From an uncultured Lachnospiraceae bacterium (GTDB lineage: Bacteria > Bacillota > Clostridia > Lachnospirales > Lachnospiraceae), in NCBI GenBank assembly GCA_937885345.1, contig CAKZZH010000119.1, positions 1-21,325 on the forward strand: 21,325 nt of DNA. Direction: 5' to 3'. Below are positions 9,201-14,866 of this stretch, piece by piece. How positions within the stretch are numbered: position 1 is the first letter of the stretch; each line of letters begins with the position of its first letter. A program made the translations under genes and the position numbers. Below the pieces are notes generated by a model. That model saw nothing but the letters and a program-made list of their open reading frames with translations. It had not been told where the DNA came from and searched no databases.

Positions 9201-9458
9201 TGCTTTACGGGGAACCATATATCCCTTCATTGTCTTATATCTGGGGATCATATCCTTTATAACACGCGTAAGGACATGCCCGATATGGGGCTTGCCGTTA
9301 GCAGTGGGCGGTCCGTCGTAAAATGTGTAAACGGGACAGCCCTCCCTCATCTTCATACTCTTCTTGAAGATATCTCTGTCATGCCAGAATTTCTCTACCT
9401 TCTTTTCTCTCTCCACAAAACCCAGATCAGTTGAAACTTTCTCGTACACCTCGTGCAC
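6246..9458 (-). CDS. ileS: Isoleucyl-tRNA synthetase, type 2
   Basis: Charges tRNA-Ile with isoleucine and edits misactivated valine. Class I motifs are intact: PHIGH (His58-His61) within YDGPPTANGKPHIGH, and KMSKS at about 622-626. The CP1 editing domain shows TTTPWTLPSN and GTGIVHIAPAFGEDD. CxxC pairs (YCPRC about 185-188, FCWRC, QCEDC, KCPKC) lie in the insertion regions rather than at the C terminus. The length (1070 residues), the FYDGPP variant and the absence of a C-terminal zinc finger point to the long eukaryote-like type 2 group rather than the roughly 930-residue type 1. The product could start at GTG 9458, or at GTG 9449 (AAAGGA 10 nt upstream), which gives the family-like MYEKVSTDLG; the second is slightly preferred. 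Expression is probably controlled by the upstream isoleucine T-box leader. Confidence 0.95.
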   Translation of the reverse strand: MHEVYEKVSTDLGFVEREKKVEKFWHDRDIFKKSMKMREGCPVYTFYDGPPTANGKPHIGHVLTRVIKDMIPRYKTMKGYMVPRKAGWDTHGLPVELEVEKMLGLEGKEQIEKYGIEPFIKYCKESVWKYKGMWEDFSRTVGFWADMDDPYVTYHNSFIESEWWALKEIWDKGLLYKGFKIVPYCPRCGTPLSSHEVAQGYKNVKERSAIARFKVKGEDAYFLAWTTTPWTLPSNVALCVNPDEEYCKVKAADGYTYYMAKALLDTVLGQIEREEGVPAYEILESYKGSDLEHREYEPLFECSGAAAEKQHKKAHFVTCDGYVTMGDGTGIVHIAPAFGEDDSRVGRNYDLPFVQFVDGAGNMTAETPYAGKFVKDADPLVLKDLDEQGKLFSAPKFEHDYPFCWRCDTPLIYYARESWFIKMTAVKDDLVANNKTINWIPETIGTGRFGAWLENVQDWGISRNRYWGTPLNIWQCEDCGHMDAIGSIAELKEKSDNLESVTSRGDSSTEKNPAGDEIELHRPYIDAVTVKCPKCGKTMRRVPEVIDCWFDSGAMPFAQHHYPFENKELFEQQFPADFISEAVDQTRGWFYSLLAESTLLFNKAPYKNVIVLGHVQDKDGQKMSKSKGNAVDPFDALAKHGADAIRWYFYSNSAPWLPNKFHDDAVTEGQRKFLGTIWNTYAFYVLYANIDNFDATKYSLEYDKLAVMDKWILSKLNSLVKRVDENLAAYKITETTRVLEEFVDDLSNWYVRRSRERFWAKGMEQDKINAYETLYTCLVTLCKAAAPMIPFLTEEIYLNLVKSIDESAPESIHLCDFPTYDEALIDKELETNMDAVLKIVVIGRACRNAANIKNRQPIGKMYVKAETVLSEFYVEIIEDELNVKSVEFTDDVRAYSSYSFKPQLKTVGPKYGKLLGKIKESLANIEGNAAMDELNEKGEISFDYDGEKVVLTKEDLLIDIAQTEGFESDTDGKVTVVLDTNLTPELIEEGFIREIISKIQTMRKEAGFEVMDKITVYVKDNDKIIELITGNADSVKGDVLATDIVTGSAEGYTKEWNINGEDVIIGVKKN

Positions 9459-9500
9459 ATCCTTTCTGCCCTTCGGCGATCATAGTGAGCAGGCCTTGTG

Positions 9501-9556
9501 CCCCTTACGCGGAATTATCCTGATAATTCCGCATAGGGAAATCGCAGCGCGATTTC
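9501..9556 (-). other. Two tandem hairpins in the ileS 5' leader after the terminator
   Basis: Between the leader terminator and the ileS start, the minus strand holds two stable stems. The first is 8 bp with loop GCT (9538-9556). The second has 10 bp with loop CAGG (9509-9532) and an outer CCCT/AGGG extension to 9502. Neither is followed by a U tract and neither includes the ileS ribosome binding site, so they are not obvious terminators or translation switches. They may protect or process the mRNA 5' end. Confidence 0.5.
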
Positions 9557-9558
9557 AG

Positions 9559-9595
9559 CCATTAAAAATAAGCCTCTGCCGGTATTGGCAGAGGC
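9559..9595 (-). terminator. Leader terminator of ileS
   Basis: On the minus strand a perfect 9-bp stem, GCCUCUGCC with GGCAGAGGC (9572-9595), has a 6-nt loop and is followed at once by UUAUUUUUAAUGG. This is a textbook intrinsic terminator placed about 100 nt before the ileS start, so ileS transcription must pass a conditional stop. Confidence 0.85.
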
Positions 9596-9617
9596 CTTAC
9601 AAGTCCATTAAAAATAA
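9559..9617. repeat. 13-nt direct repeat flanking the ileS leader terminator
   Basis: The sequence CCATTAAAAATAA (plus strand) occurs at 9559-9571 and again at 9605-9617, with 33 bases between the copies. On the minus strand each reads UUAUUUUUAAUGG. The second copy in reading order is the U tract of the terminator. The first lies just after the UGGU-containing stem. Confidence 0.75.
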
Positions 9618-9823
9618 ATGTCCGACATACCAGCATATGCGTCCCTGTTAACGGTGGGAAACCGCCCCGGTCTACTGAGTGATAATGAATCACATTTCGG
9701 CGGGAAACTCGGGAGTGATATTCACAAATGCCTTATTCACACCGCTTCTCAGCTACCGCGGCTCTCTGATGTTTTGGGGCAAAGCTACTGTCTCCGTCAT
9801 AGTTATTTTATTTAATTTTGTTT

Positions 9824-9852
9824 ATTATAAGCAAGGAAACGCGCTTTGTCAA
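9824..9852 (-). promoter_or_regulatory. Consensus sigma-A promoter of ileS leader
   Basis: On the minus strand, TTGACA (9847-9852) and TATAAT (9824-9829) are both perfect consensus hexamers separated by exactly 17 bp. Transcription should begin near 9817, giving a leader of about 360 nt before ileS. A promoter of full consensus strength fits regulation by termination downstream rather than by initiation. Confidence 0.9.
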
Positions 9853-9907
9853 ATACCTGTTCCCTTTATTTCTTACGATAATACCTGTTTCTTTTGATTC
9901 TTATGAG
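9852..9907. repeat. 28-bp imperfect tandem repeat between divergent promoters
   Basis: Copies at 9852-9879 and 9880-9907 both begin AATACCTGTT and agree at about 22 of 28 positions. The first copy begins at the -35 of the ileS promoter and the second ends just upstream of the opposite extended -10. The arrangement suggests an operator or an AT-rich promoter duplication. Confidence 0.6.
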
Positions 9908-9926
9908 TGTACACTACGGTTTCTTA

Positions 9927-9935
9927 TGGTATAAT
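9927..9935 (+). promoter_or_regulatory. Extended -10 promoter of the glycosyltransferase-like gene
   Basis: TGG directly before TATAAT (9930-9935) gives a full TGnTATAAT extended -10. The -35 position at 9907-9912 (GTGTAC) is poor, as is common with extended -10 promoters. Transcription would start near 9942, about 27 nt before the ATG at 9969, whose binding site is GGGGGAT. Confidence 0.65.
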
Positions 9936-9968
9936 ACCAGCAGTTAATCCATTTATGCGGGGGATTTC

Positions 9969-11858
9969 ATGGTTAATAACGATGTGATCAATTACACACT
10001 TATCATACTTTACGCTGACGATACTGTGGACATGCAGTATTTGAGAGATCAGCTTCTTAATGTATGGCAAATGCCGGCGGAAATCGTAATTGCCGATGCG
10101 ATCGGCGGTGAGGACAGTTATCGAAATACCGTCGAATATCTCAGGGAAGTCATCGATATGCCCATGCGATATGAAAACATCAGCGAGAAAATATACGAGA
10201 ATCTTGCACAGGTTAAGAACGAAGCATATAAGCTTGCTGACGGGCTGATACTCATGCTCAATGCCGGTGACAACATTGAATATGCTTTTAACAGACCGCT
10301 CGTGATAACCGATGAGAAGGCGGCTTTGCTGAATTTTCTCAAATCCGATTCGGATGATTTCTCCGGAGTCCTGCTTCCGAGAGAAACGCTTGACGCCCTC
10401 TGTGGTTTTAACGATAAACTCCCATGTATCGAAGAATATGAGCTGCTTATCAGATGCTGCTATTACGGTATGTCCGAAGGGGTTATGTATTTTACCGGGT
10501 CGGAATCGCCGGATTACCAGGAGATGTACGATGTCTATGCCTATCTTATCGCAAGATATTCCGGGCTGCTCAGACAGGAAGGCCTCTTCGATCAGATCAT
10601 TATGAGGCGTGTGACTCAGGCGCAGTATTTTGGGGTTCAGGATTATTTTGCCGGTCTTTGTGAAAGCATGATCAAGAAGGATATCGAATACAGGAGTATC
10701 AACGAAGCCCGTCTTCCGATCCTTATGTATTATGACAGTAAGCTGTGCTATGGTGCAACGCAGAGCATAGCGCAGGCTTTCGGCCACGCACTTCAGAATA
10801 ACGGTCAGCCCGTTATCTTCCTTTCACATTTTGACGGTGAGGTGCTTTCGCGTGAATACAAGGCAGTTATCAGCGTTCAGGCGCCTCTGTTCGATATCGA
10901 ATATGAAGGTGCGCCGATTGCTCTTAAGATTCATTGCCCTATGTTCAATATGATCTTCGATCATCCGATGCAGCTTTGCTATATGCTCAGTCTGCCTTTT
11001 GAGAACACATACGTCCTCCATCAGGACGAGCTTGATGTCGAATATATCAAGAACAACCATCCTACGGTCAAGGACGCTTTTCATTTTCCGCTTGCGGGTG
11101 AAGCGCCTCTTAGGATTCCCAAGAATAAAATATACGACCTTTCCTTCGTCTGCTATTACAGGGACTACCGCAAATCACTGCTCTCCCTCAAAGGCCTCGG
11201 TGATGAGGCTGCGATCGGAATGGCACTTTTTAAGACTCTGGTGGAAAATCCCGATCTCACCTTTGAAGAAGCCTATGACATGGTTCTCGAGGATAAAAAA
11301 ATCGAAGCGGATACCAAAGAATTTACCACAGGTCTTCACCGGATTCGCGACGCTGCGATGGCTGCAACTTATTTCTACAGGGAGCTTATTATTCAGGCAA
11401 TCGTGGACGGCGGCATCCCAATCCATGTTTTCTCAAATACCTGGAAAGACTGCCCTTTTGCAAGCAATCCGAATCTTATAATTCATGATGATATAAGCTT
11501 TGAAGAAAGCCTCGGAATATATGCCGACAGCAAGGCTTCCCTTAACATTATGACCTGGCACAAGGGCGGTATGACCGAACGTGTCGCCAACATCATGATG
11601 TCCGGCGCACTCTGTATAACGGATGAAACAACCTATATCAATGAGCATTTTACCGATGGGGAAGACATGATCATCTTCAAACTCGAAGATGTAGACGGCC
11701 TTGTAAGGCGCCTCAAAGACCTGCTCGGCATTAAGCATGAAGACGCGGCTCAAATCGCACGATCGGGCCGCATAAAGGCGAGCACCCTCCACAACTGGGA
11801 TGTACGCGCCAAACAATTCATAGGAATTCTTGATTCTGTTTTAAACAGGAATGACTAG
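9969..11858 (+). CDS. Two-domain glycosyltransferase-like protein (CgeB-type C-terminal domain)
   Basis: A 629-residue soluble protein without signal peptide or membrane helices. The N-terminal third (about 1-190) opens with YTLIILYADD and contains ADGLILMLNAGDNIE, resembling a GT-A (GT2-like) fold but without a clear DxD metal motif. The C-terminal part (about 245-629) contains PIHVFSNTWKDCPFASNP, then SFEESLGIYADSKASLNIMT, then HKGGMTERVANIMMSGAL and a DGEDMI segment. This pattern is that of the glycosyl transferase group 1 / CgeB-like (GT-B) domain, where the Glu of MTER and the following Gly would face the sugar nucleotide. Such proteins modify surface polymers, spore coat or flagellin in clostridia, but no partner gene here identifies the acceptor. 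It has its own promoter and a strong terminator, so it is monocistronic. The glycosyltransferase assignment is by motif; substrate unknown. Confidence 0.75.
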   Translation: MVNNDVINYTLIILYADDTVDMQYLRDQLLNVWQMPAEIVIADAIGGEDSYRNTVEYLREVIDMPMRYENISEKIYENLAQVKNEAYKLADGLILMLNAGDNIEYAFNRPLVITDEKAALLNFLKSDSDDFSGVLLPRETLDALCGFNDKLPCIEEYELLIRCCYYGMSEGVMYFTGSESPDYQEMYDVYAYLIARYSGLLRQEGLFDQIIMRRVTQAQYFGVQDYFAGLCESMIKKDIEYRSINEARLPILMYYDSKLCYGATQSIAQAFGHALQNNGQPVIFLSHFDGEVLSREYKAVISVQAPLFDIEYEGAPIALKIHCPMFNMIFDHPMQLCYMLSLPFENTYVLHQDELDVEYIKNNHPTVKDAFHFPLAGEAPLRIPKNKIYDLSFVCYYRDYRKSLLSLKGLGDEAAIGMALFKTLVENPDLTFEEAYDMVLEDKKIEADTKEFTTGLHRIRDAAMAATYFYRELIIQAIVDGGIPIHVFSNTWKDCPFASNPNLIIHDDISFEESLGIYADSKASLNIMTWHKGGMTERVANIMMSGALCITDETTYINEHFTDGEDMIIFKLEDVDGLVRRLKDLLGIKHEDAAQIARSGRIKASTLHNWDVRAKQFIGILDSVLNRND

Positions 11859-11861
11859 AAA

Positions 11862-11897
11862 AGCGAGTGGGGCGCCCCACTCGCTCAAATATTTTTA
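11862..11897. terminator. Bidirectional terminator, glycosyltransferase-like gene / degV
   Basis: Positions 11862-11885 form a perfect 24-nt palindrome with GAGTGGGG/CCCCACTC arms. On the plus strand it begins 3 nt after the TAG stop and is followed by CAAATATTTTT. On the minus strand it is followed by TTTTCTAG, and the degV stop lies 22 bp before it. It can end both converging transcripts. Confidence 0.85.
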
Positions 11898-11907
11898 CTG
11901 CATCCCG

Positions 11908-12795
11908 TTAATCGTTTCTTACATCTCCCCAGAAGAAAAGCGCTACGGTTCCCGGACCGGTATGACTTCCGATAGTGGCTCCTATCGGGAAAATCTGCAC
12001 CTTGCCGTCAAGATGAGGGAAATTCTCCTCAATCATCGCCGCAAGCTGCTCTGCGTCTTCATTGCACATAGAGTGGCTTATATAGCATTTGCCCGAATAT
12101 TCAAGGCTGCCCTCTGCGTGGCTTTCCATCATCTCGAGAGTTCTCTGCATAACCTTCTTCTTACCACGTGCCTTCTCTCTTGTTATAAGGCGTCCCTGAT
12201 AATCAACATTAAGAAGAGGACAGATCCGAAGGAGCTGTCCGACCATACCTACGGTCTTGGACACTCTTCCTCCTCGTATAAAATAAGTGAGGTCCGTTGT
12301 AAAGAACCAATGATTCAATTTGAGCTTATTGTTCTCGGCCCAATCATGAAGCTCGTCGATGCCCATCCCGCCTTTCTTAAGTTCGGCAAGCTTGTCCATA
12401 AACAGGCCGAAACCGCTTGATGCCGCAAGCGAATCAACAACGTATATTTTCCTGTCGGGATATTCTGCAAGAAGATCGTCCCTTGCAATAACTGCCGACT
12501 GATATGTTCCCGAAATACCCGATGAAAGAGTAACATGGAGAATATCCATTCCCTTATCAAGATATTCTTTCCAGAAATCACAATATTCACCTACCGAAAC
12601 CTGCGAGGTCTTGGTGCTTGCTCCTTTATCCATTTTCTGAAAAAGGACCTCAGACGGCATACTCTCGCCGCAGTCATCAAGATAACTTACGCCGTCAATC
12701 TCAAAGTGAAAATATACAATCTTGATATCTCTTTCTTCAAAATCCTTCTTAGACATATCCGCTGTAGAACAGCAGCTAAGGATAAAATTACTCAT
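11908..12795 (-). CDS. DegV family fatty-acid-binding protein
   Basis: DegV proteins bind a fatty acid in a deep pocket; the FakB members present it to the kinase FakA for phosphorylation. The 295 residues span one full DegV fold. Seen: an N-terminal FILSCCSTADM in place of the usual SD/DST start, STKTSQVS at about 60-67 with the conserved Thr/Ser pair, HVTLSSGISGTYQSA near residue 90, VVDSLAASSG, TDLTYFIRGGRVS and the C-terminal GATIGSHTGPGTVALFF. These include the lipid carboxylate-binding Ser/Thr and GG-R motifs of the family. AGGAGG precedes the ATG at 12795. The plsC-type gene lies upstream on the same strand, an arrangement consistent with a lipid role, though a weak terminator separates them. 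No fakA is in the window, so FakB function is inference. Confidence 0.92.
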   Translation of the reverse strand: MSNFILSCCSTADMSKKDFEERDIKIVYFHFEIDGVSYLDDCGESMPSEVLFQKMDKGASTKTSQVSVGEYCDFWKEYLDKGMDILHVTLSSGISGTYQSAVIARDDLLAEYPDRKIYVVDSLAASSGFGLFMDKLAELKKGGMGIDELHDWAENNKLKLNHWFFTTDLTYFIRGGRVSKTVGMVGQLLRICPLLNVDYQGRLITREKARGKKKVMQRTLEMMESHAEGSLEYSGKCYISHSMCNEDAEQLAAMIEENFPHLDGKVQIFPIGATIGSHTGPGTVALFFWGDVRND

Positions 12796-12846
12796 TGTGC
12801 TTCCTCCTAAAAAGTGTGCTCCTTAATATTTTAACCCATATATCGC

Positions 12847-12876
12847 AAAAAATAAAGAGGGACCATGCAGCCGGTC
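12847..12876 (-). terminator. Weak terminator after plsC
   Basis: Directly after the plsC stop the minus strand reads GACC, an 8-nt loop, GGTC, then CCTC and TTTATTTTTT. The stem is short, but the long U tract makes an intrinsic terminator likely. The rest of the gap to degV has a TTAAAAT-like -10 but no clear -35. Confidence 0.45.
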
Positions 12877-13614
12877 TTATTCGTATTTTACCTTGTTCCT
12901 GCGGTAGGTCTCAACGATAACGTTCTGAACATAAGCTCCGGGAAATTTGCGGTCTTCCTCGGCAAGTTCCTTTATATATATGGGCTTGCCGAATTCGATC
13001 GTCGTATGCGTTGCCTTGATCCAAGGCATATGTGCCTCCCAGATATTTCGGGTATTATTCTGCGTTACGGGTATAATCGCGCAGCCCGTTTTCTCAGCGA
13101 ATTTGAGGCTTCCCTCCTTGAAAGGTTGAATGTCCTCATCCGTTGTATTACGCGTACCTTCAGGGAATATTACGATCGATATTCCCTTCTTGACGTACTC
13201 AATTCCCTGTAAAATAGTCTTAAGGCCTTCCTTGGTATTCTTACGGTCAAGGAAAAGACAATACAGAAATCTCATCCACACGCGAAGAAGCGGAACCTTC
13301 TCAATCTCCTTCTTGGCCACAAAGCCTGTAAGTCCGGGCACCATGGAGTATAGAATTACAACATCGAAATAGCTGTTGTGATTACCTACAAACAGAACAG
13401 GCTTATCCTTCGGAACATTCTCATATCCGATCACCTCGGTCTTAACACCCGAGAGCCATCTGACGGCCTTAAAAGCCCACTGAACAATCCTTAAAGAACT
13501 GATGTCCTTTGCATGTTTATTGAATTTACCGATGATCATTTCAACCAGAAAAGCAACGAGACTCCAAATAAAAAAGAATATAAGAAAAAGCACTACAAGT
13601 ATAAGTCTTAACAT
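12877..13614 (-). CDS. plsC: 1-acylglycerol-3-phosphate O-acyltransferase (PlsC family)
   Basis: Transfers an acyl chain to lysophosphatidic acid to form phosphatidic acid, on the inner face of the membrane. The 245 residues contain an N-terminal membrane helix (about 4-27), the catalytic HX4D motif NHNSYFD (His79, Asp84), the substrate-binding FPEGTR (150-155), and IIPVTQNN with a later IEFGKPI block. All four acyltransferase motifs of the family are present. The start ATG at 13614 is the only one in frame after a stop, but its nearest GGAGG lies 14 nt upstream, a loose spacing that may lower translation. It has its own promoter (13655-13683), divergent from the neighbouring plus-strand gene. 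The plsC assignment is by family; an acyltransferase with another lysophospholipid acceptor cannot be excluded. Confidence 0.9.
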   Translation of the reverse strand: MLRLILVVLFLIFFFIWSLVAFLVEMIIGKFNKHAKDISSLRIVQWAFKAVRWLSGVKTEVIGYENVPKDKPVLFVGNHNSYFDVVILYSMVPGLTGFVAKKEIEKVPLLRVWMRFLYCLFLDRKNTKEGLKTILQGIEYVKKGISIVIFPEGTRNTTDEDIQPFKEGSLKFAEKTGCAIIPVTQNNTRNIWEAHMPWIKATHTTIEFGKPIYIKELAEEDRKFPGAYVQNVIVETYRRNKVKYE

Positions 13615-13654
13615 CGCCGCGTATTAAACCTCCGATTTCCTCCCCACTTGCTAC

Positions 13655-13683
13655 AGTATATCTTAAAATACTTATTAAATCAA
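13655..13683 (-). promoter_or_regulatory. Promoter of plsC
   Basis: On the minus strand TTGATT (13678-13683) and TATACT (13655-13660) are separated by 17 bp. The -10 lies about 40 nt before the plsC start. Confidence 0.6.
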
Positions 13684-13684
13684 C

Positions 13685-13713
13685 TTTTCAAATTCTGCAA
13701 ATGATGATAGAAT
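13685..13713 (+). promoter_or_regulatory. Promoter of the anchored unknown gene at 13746
   Basis: TTTTCA (13685-13690) and TAGAAT (13708-13713) are separated by 17 bp. The -35 begins one base beyond the -35 of the opposite plsC promoter, so the two are back to back and RNA polymerase should not occupy both at once. Confidence 0.5.
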
Positions 13714-13745
13714 AACCCGTAGATTTAGCAAGGAGGAATACCAAA

Positions 13746-14339
13746 ATGACTGATGCACTTATTTTAGCGGCTACTTTACCGGTATGGGGTATCGTACTCA
13801 TATCCGTACTCGGAGTGGTGCTTGTAGTTTTTATAGTTCTCATCATTTTCGGAAGAAAGATGCAGAAGAAACAGGAAGAAGCAGCGCCCGCAATGGAAGC
13901 TGCCAAGCAGACGATTTCAATGCTTATTATCGATACCAAGAAGATGAAGCCTTCAGAATCCAATCTTCCCAAACAGGTTATCGATCAGATTCCCAAATAT
14001 ATGCGTTTTGCCAAACTCCCCATCGTAAGAGCCAGAGTTCAGGGACGCGTAATGGACCTTATCGCCGACAATGCTGTATTCGAGAAGCTCCCGAAGGGCA
14101 GCGAGGTTAAGGTTGTCGTGAGCGGAATCTACATAACCGAGATTAAATATATTCGTGGCAAGGCAATTGCGCCCGATAAGCCCAAGAAAGGCTTTGCAAA
14201 GATTGCCGATAAAGTCCGCAAAGCGCAGCAGAATGCTCAGGATGAACTTAATAAGGACAAGCCCAAAAGCGGTAAATCCGGCAAGTCATCCGCCAAACCC
14301 TCGTCAGACAGTTCAATCAAGATGGGCACCAAGAAATAG
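13746..14339 (+). CDS. Membrane-anchored protein of unknown function with lysine-rich tail
   Basis: A 197-residue protein; the ATG at 13746 follows AAGGAGG at 13730-13736. It has one membrane helix near the N terminus (about 13-36) followed by a basic FGRKMQKKQ stop-transfer, so most of the protein is cytoplasmic. A conserved-looking core at about 55-145 contains ISMLIIDTKKMK, IPKYMRFAKLPIVRARV and SEVKVVVSGIYITEIKYIRG, suggesting a compact alpha/beta domain. The last 50 residues are low-complexity Lys/Ser/Pro (KSGKSGKSSAKPSSDSS), probably disordered. The layout recalls YajC-like small membrane proteins in general shape only. I do not recognise the family with certainty and no neighbour explains it. 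Confidence 0.8.
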   Translation: MTDALILAATLPVWGIVLISVLGVVLVVFIVLIIFGRKMQKKQEEAAPAMEAAKQTISMLIIDTKKMKPSESNLPKQVIDQIPKYMRFAKLPIVRARVQGRVMDLIADNAVFEKLPKGSEVKVVVSGIYITEIKYIRGKAIAPDKPKKGFAKIADKVRKAQQNAQDELNKDKPKSGKSGKSSAKPSSDSSIKMGTKK

Positions 14340-14379
14340 GCCCATCATACGGTTTTAAGTATTTTATCAAGCAGAAGAA

Positions 14380-14394
14380 GTCCCGAACCGGGAC
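14380..14394. terminator. Possible terminator between converging genes
   Basis: GTCCCG and CGGGAC form a 6-bp stem with a 3-nt loop in the 64-bp gap between the two converging genes. Neither strand carries a strong U tract after it (minus strand TTCTTCTG), so the call is weak. Confidence 0.35.
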
Positions 14395-14403
14395 GCAAGC
14401 AGA

Positions 14404-14838
14404 CTACCGCGTGGATTCAATCTCTATATGCACTGTGGAAAGCGCCACACTGTTAAGATTGAAGTCCACGCCGTATTTTATATCTACAACGATCAGATCA
14501 TCACTCTCAAGGACGCTGAGCTCATAGGTATCGATCCCAAGACTCAAAGAACCGAACGGAGTGTCATACATAGTTGTATTTTTTTCTCCGCGCGTAAACA
14601 AAAGATGCGTCCAAATCTCTCCTTTAACCGTAAGCTCCACCTCATCCGGTGAAATCTTCAGTAGATTGGAATTGGGTTTCTTCTCGCTGCTTTCCGGCGC
14701 AGACTCATATTTTATCAAATGCTTGCCGTCGCGTTTGTAATACGCTCCGATATTGATGGTCTCGATTACCTCTTCATCGGATGCCGATTCATCATATACT
14801 TGTAAACCCTTGATTCGAACGCATACTTTCTTATTCAT
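14404..14838 (-). CDS. DUF1934 (YwiB-like) beta-barrel protein
   Basis: A 144-residue protein that fits the DUF1934 family, small cytoplasmic calycin-like beta barrels of unknown function. Seen: an N-terminal VRIKGLQVYDESASDEEVIE, then GAYYKRDGKHLIKYE, a VELTVKGEIWTHLLFTRGEKN segment, and the family-typical YDTPFGSLSLGIDTYELSV followed by a hydrophobic VDIKYGVDFN. No catalytic residues are evident. AAGGA lies 7 nt before the ATG. It starts 28 nt after the GntR gene stop and is likely co-transcribed with it. Family members are widely spread in Firmicutes, but the role is unknown. Confidence 0.85.
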   Translation of the reverse strand: MNKKVCVRIKGLQVYDESASDEEVIETINIGAYYKRDGKHLIKYESAPESSEKKPNSNLLKISPDEVELTVKGEIWTHLLFTRGEKNTTMYDTPFGSLSLGIDTYELSVLESDDLIVVDIKYGVDFNLNSVALSTVHIEIESTR

Positions 14839-14866
14839 TTAACTATCCTTATTTGTAATTACATGA

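Larger units (their letters stand above)
9559..9817 (-). ncRNA. Isoleucine T-box leader of ileS, lacking a recognisable antiterminator box
   Basis: Read on the minus strand. A stem I base pairs GGAGAC (9790-9795) with GUUUCC (9703-9708). Next come an AGUAG turn, the conserved AGAGAG (9762-9767) with GGUAGCUGAGAAGC, and a specifier loop GAAUAUCACUCCCGAGU that places AUC (9717-9719) in the codon position, matching isoleucine. A stem II-like hairpin GUGAU/AUCAC (9679-9693) follows. Then comes the AGUAGACC...CGGU/ACCG element, whose UUCCC loop can pair with the downstream GGGA (9642-9645), as in the stem IIA/B pseudoknot. A terminator ends the leader. The usual AGGGUGGNACCGCG antiterminator sequence is not present; a UGGU occurs at 9629-9632. 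The T-box class and isoleucine specificity are well supported; the switching mechanism is not. Confidence 0.85.

Noticed and set aside
9618..9897. Short plus-strand reading frames in the ileS leader
   Set aside because: They have no binding sites and fall within the structured T-box leader transcribed from the other strand.
9924..10787. 287-residue minus-strand reading frame opposite the glycosyltransferase-like gene
   Set aside because: It is a shadow of the plus-strand gene, which has the motifs, promoter and ribosome binding site; this frame has none.
11851..12420. 189-residue plus-strand frame across the terminator and degV
   Set aside because: It runs through a strong terminator and opposes degV, whose motifs are clear.
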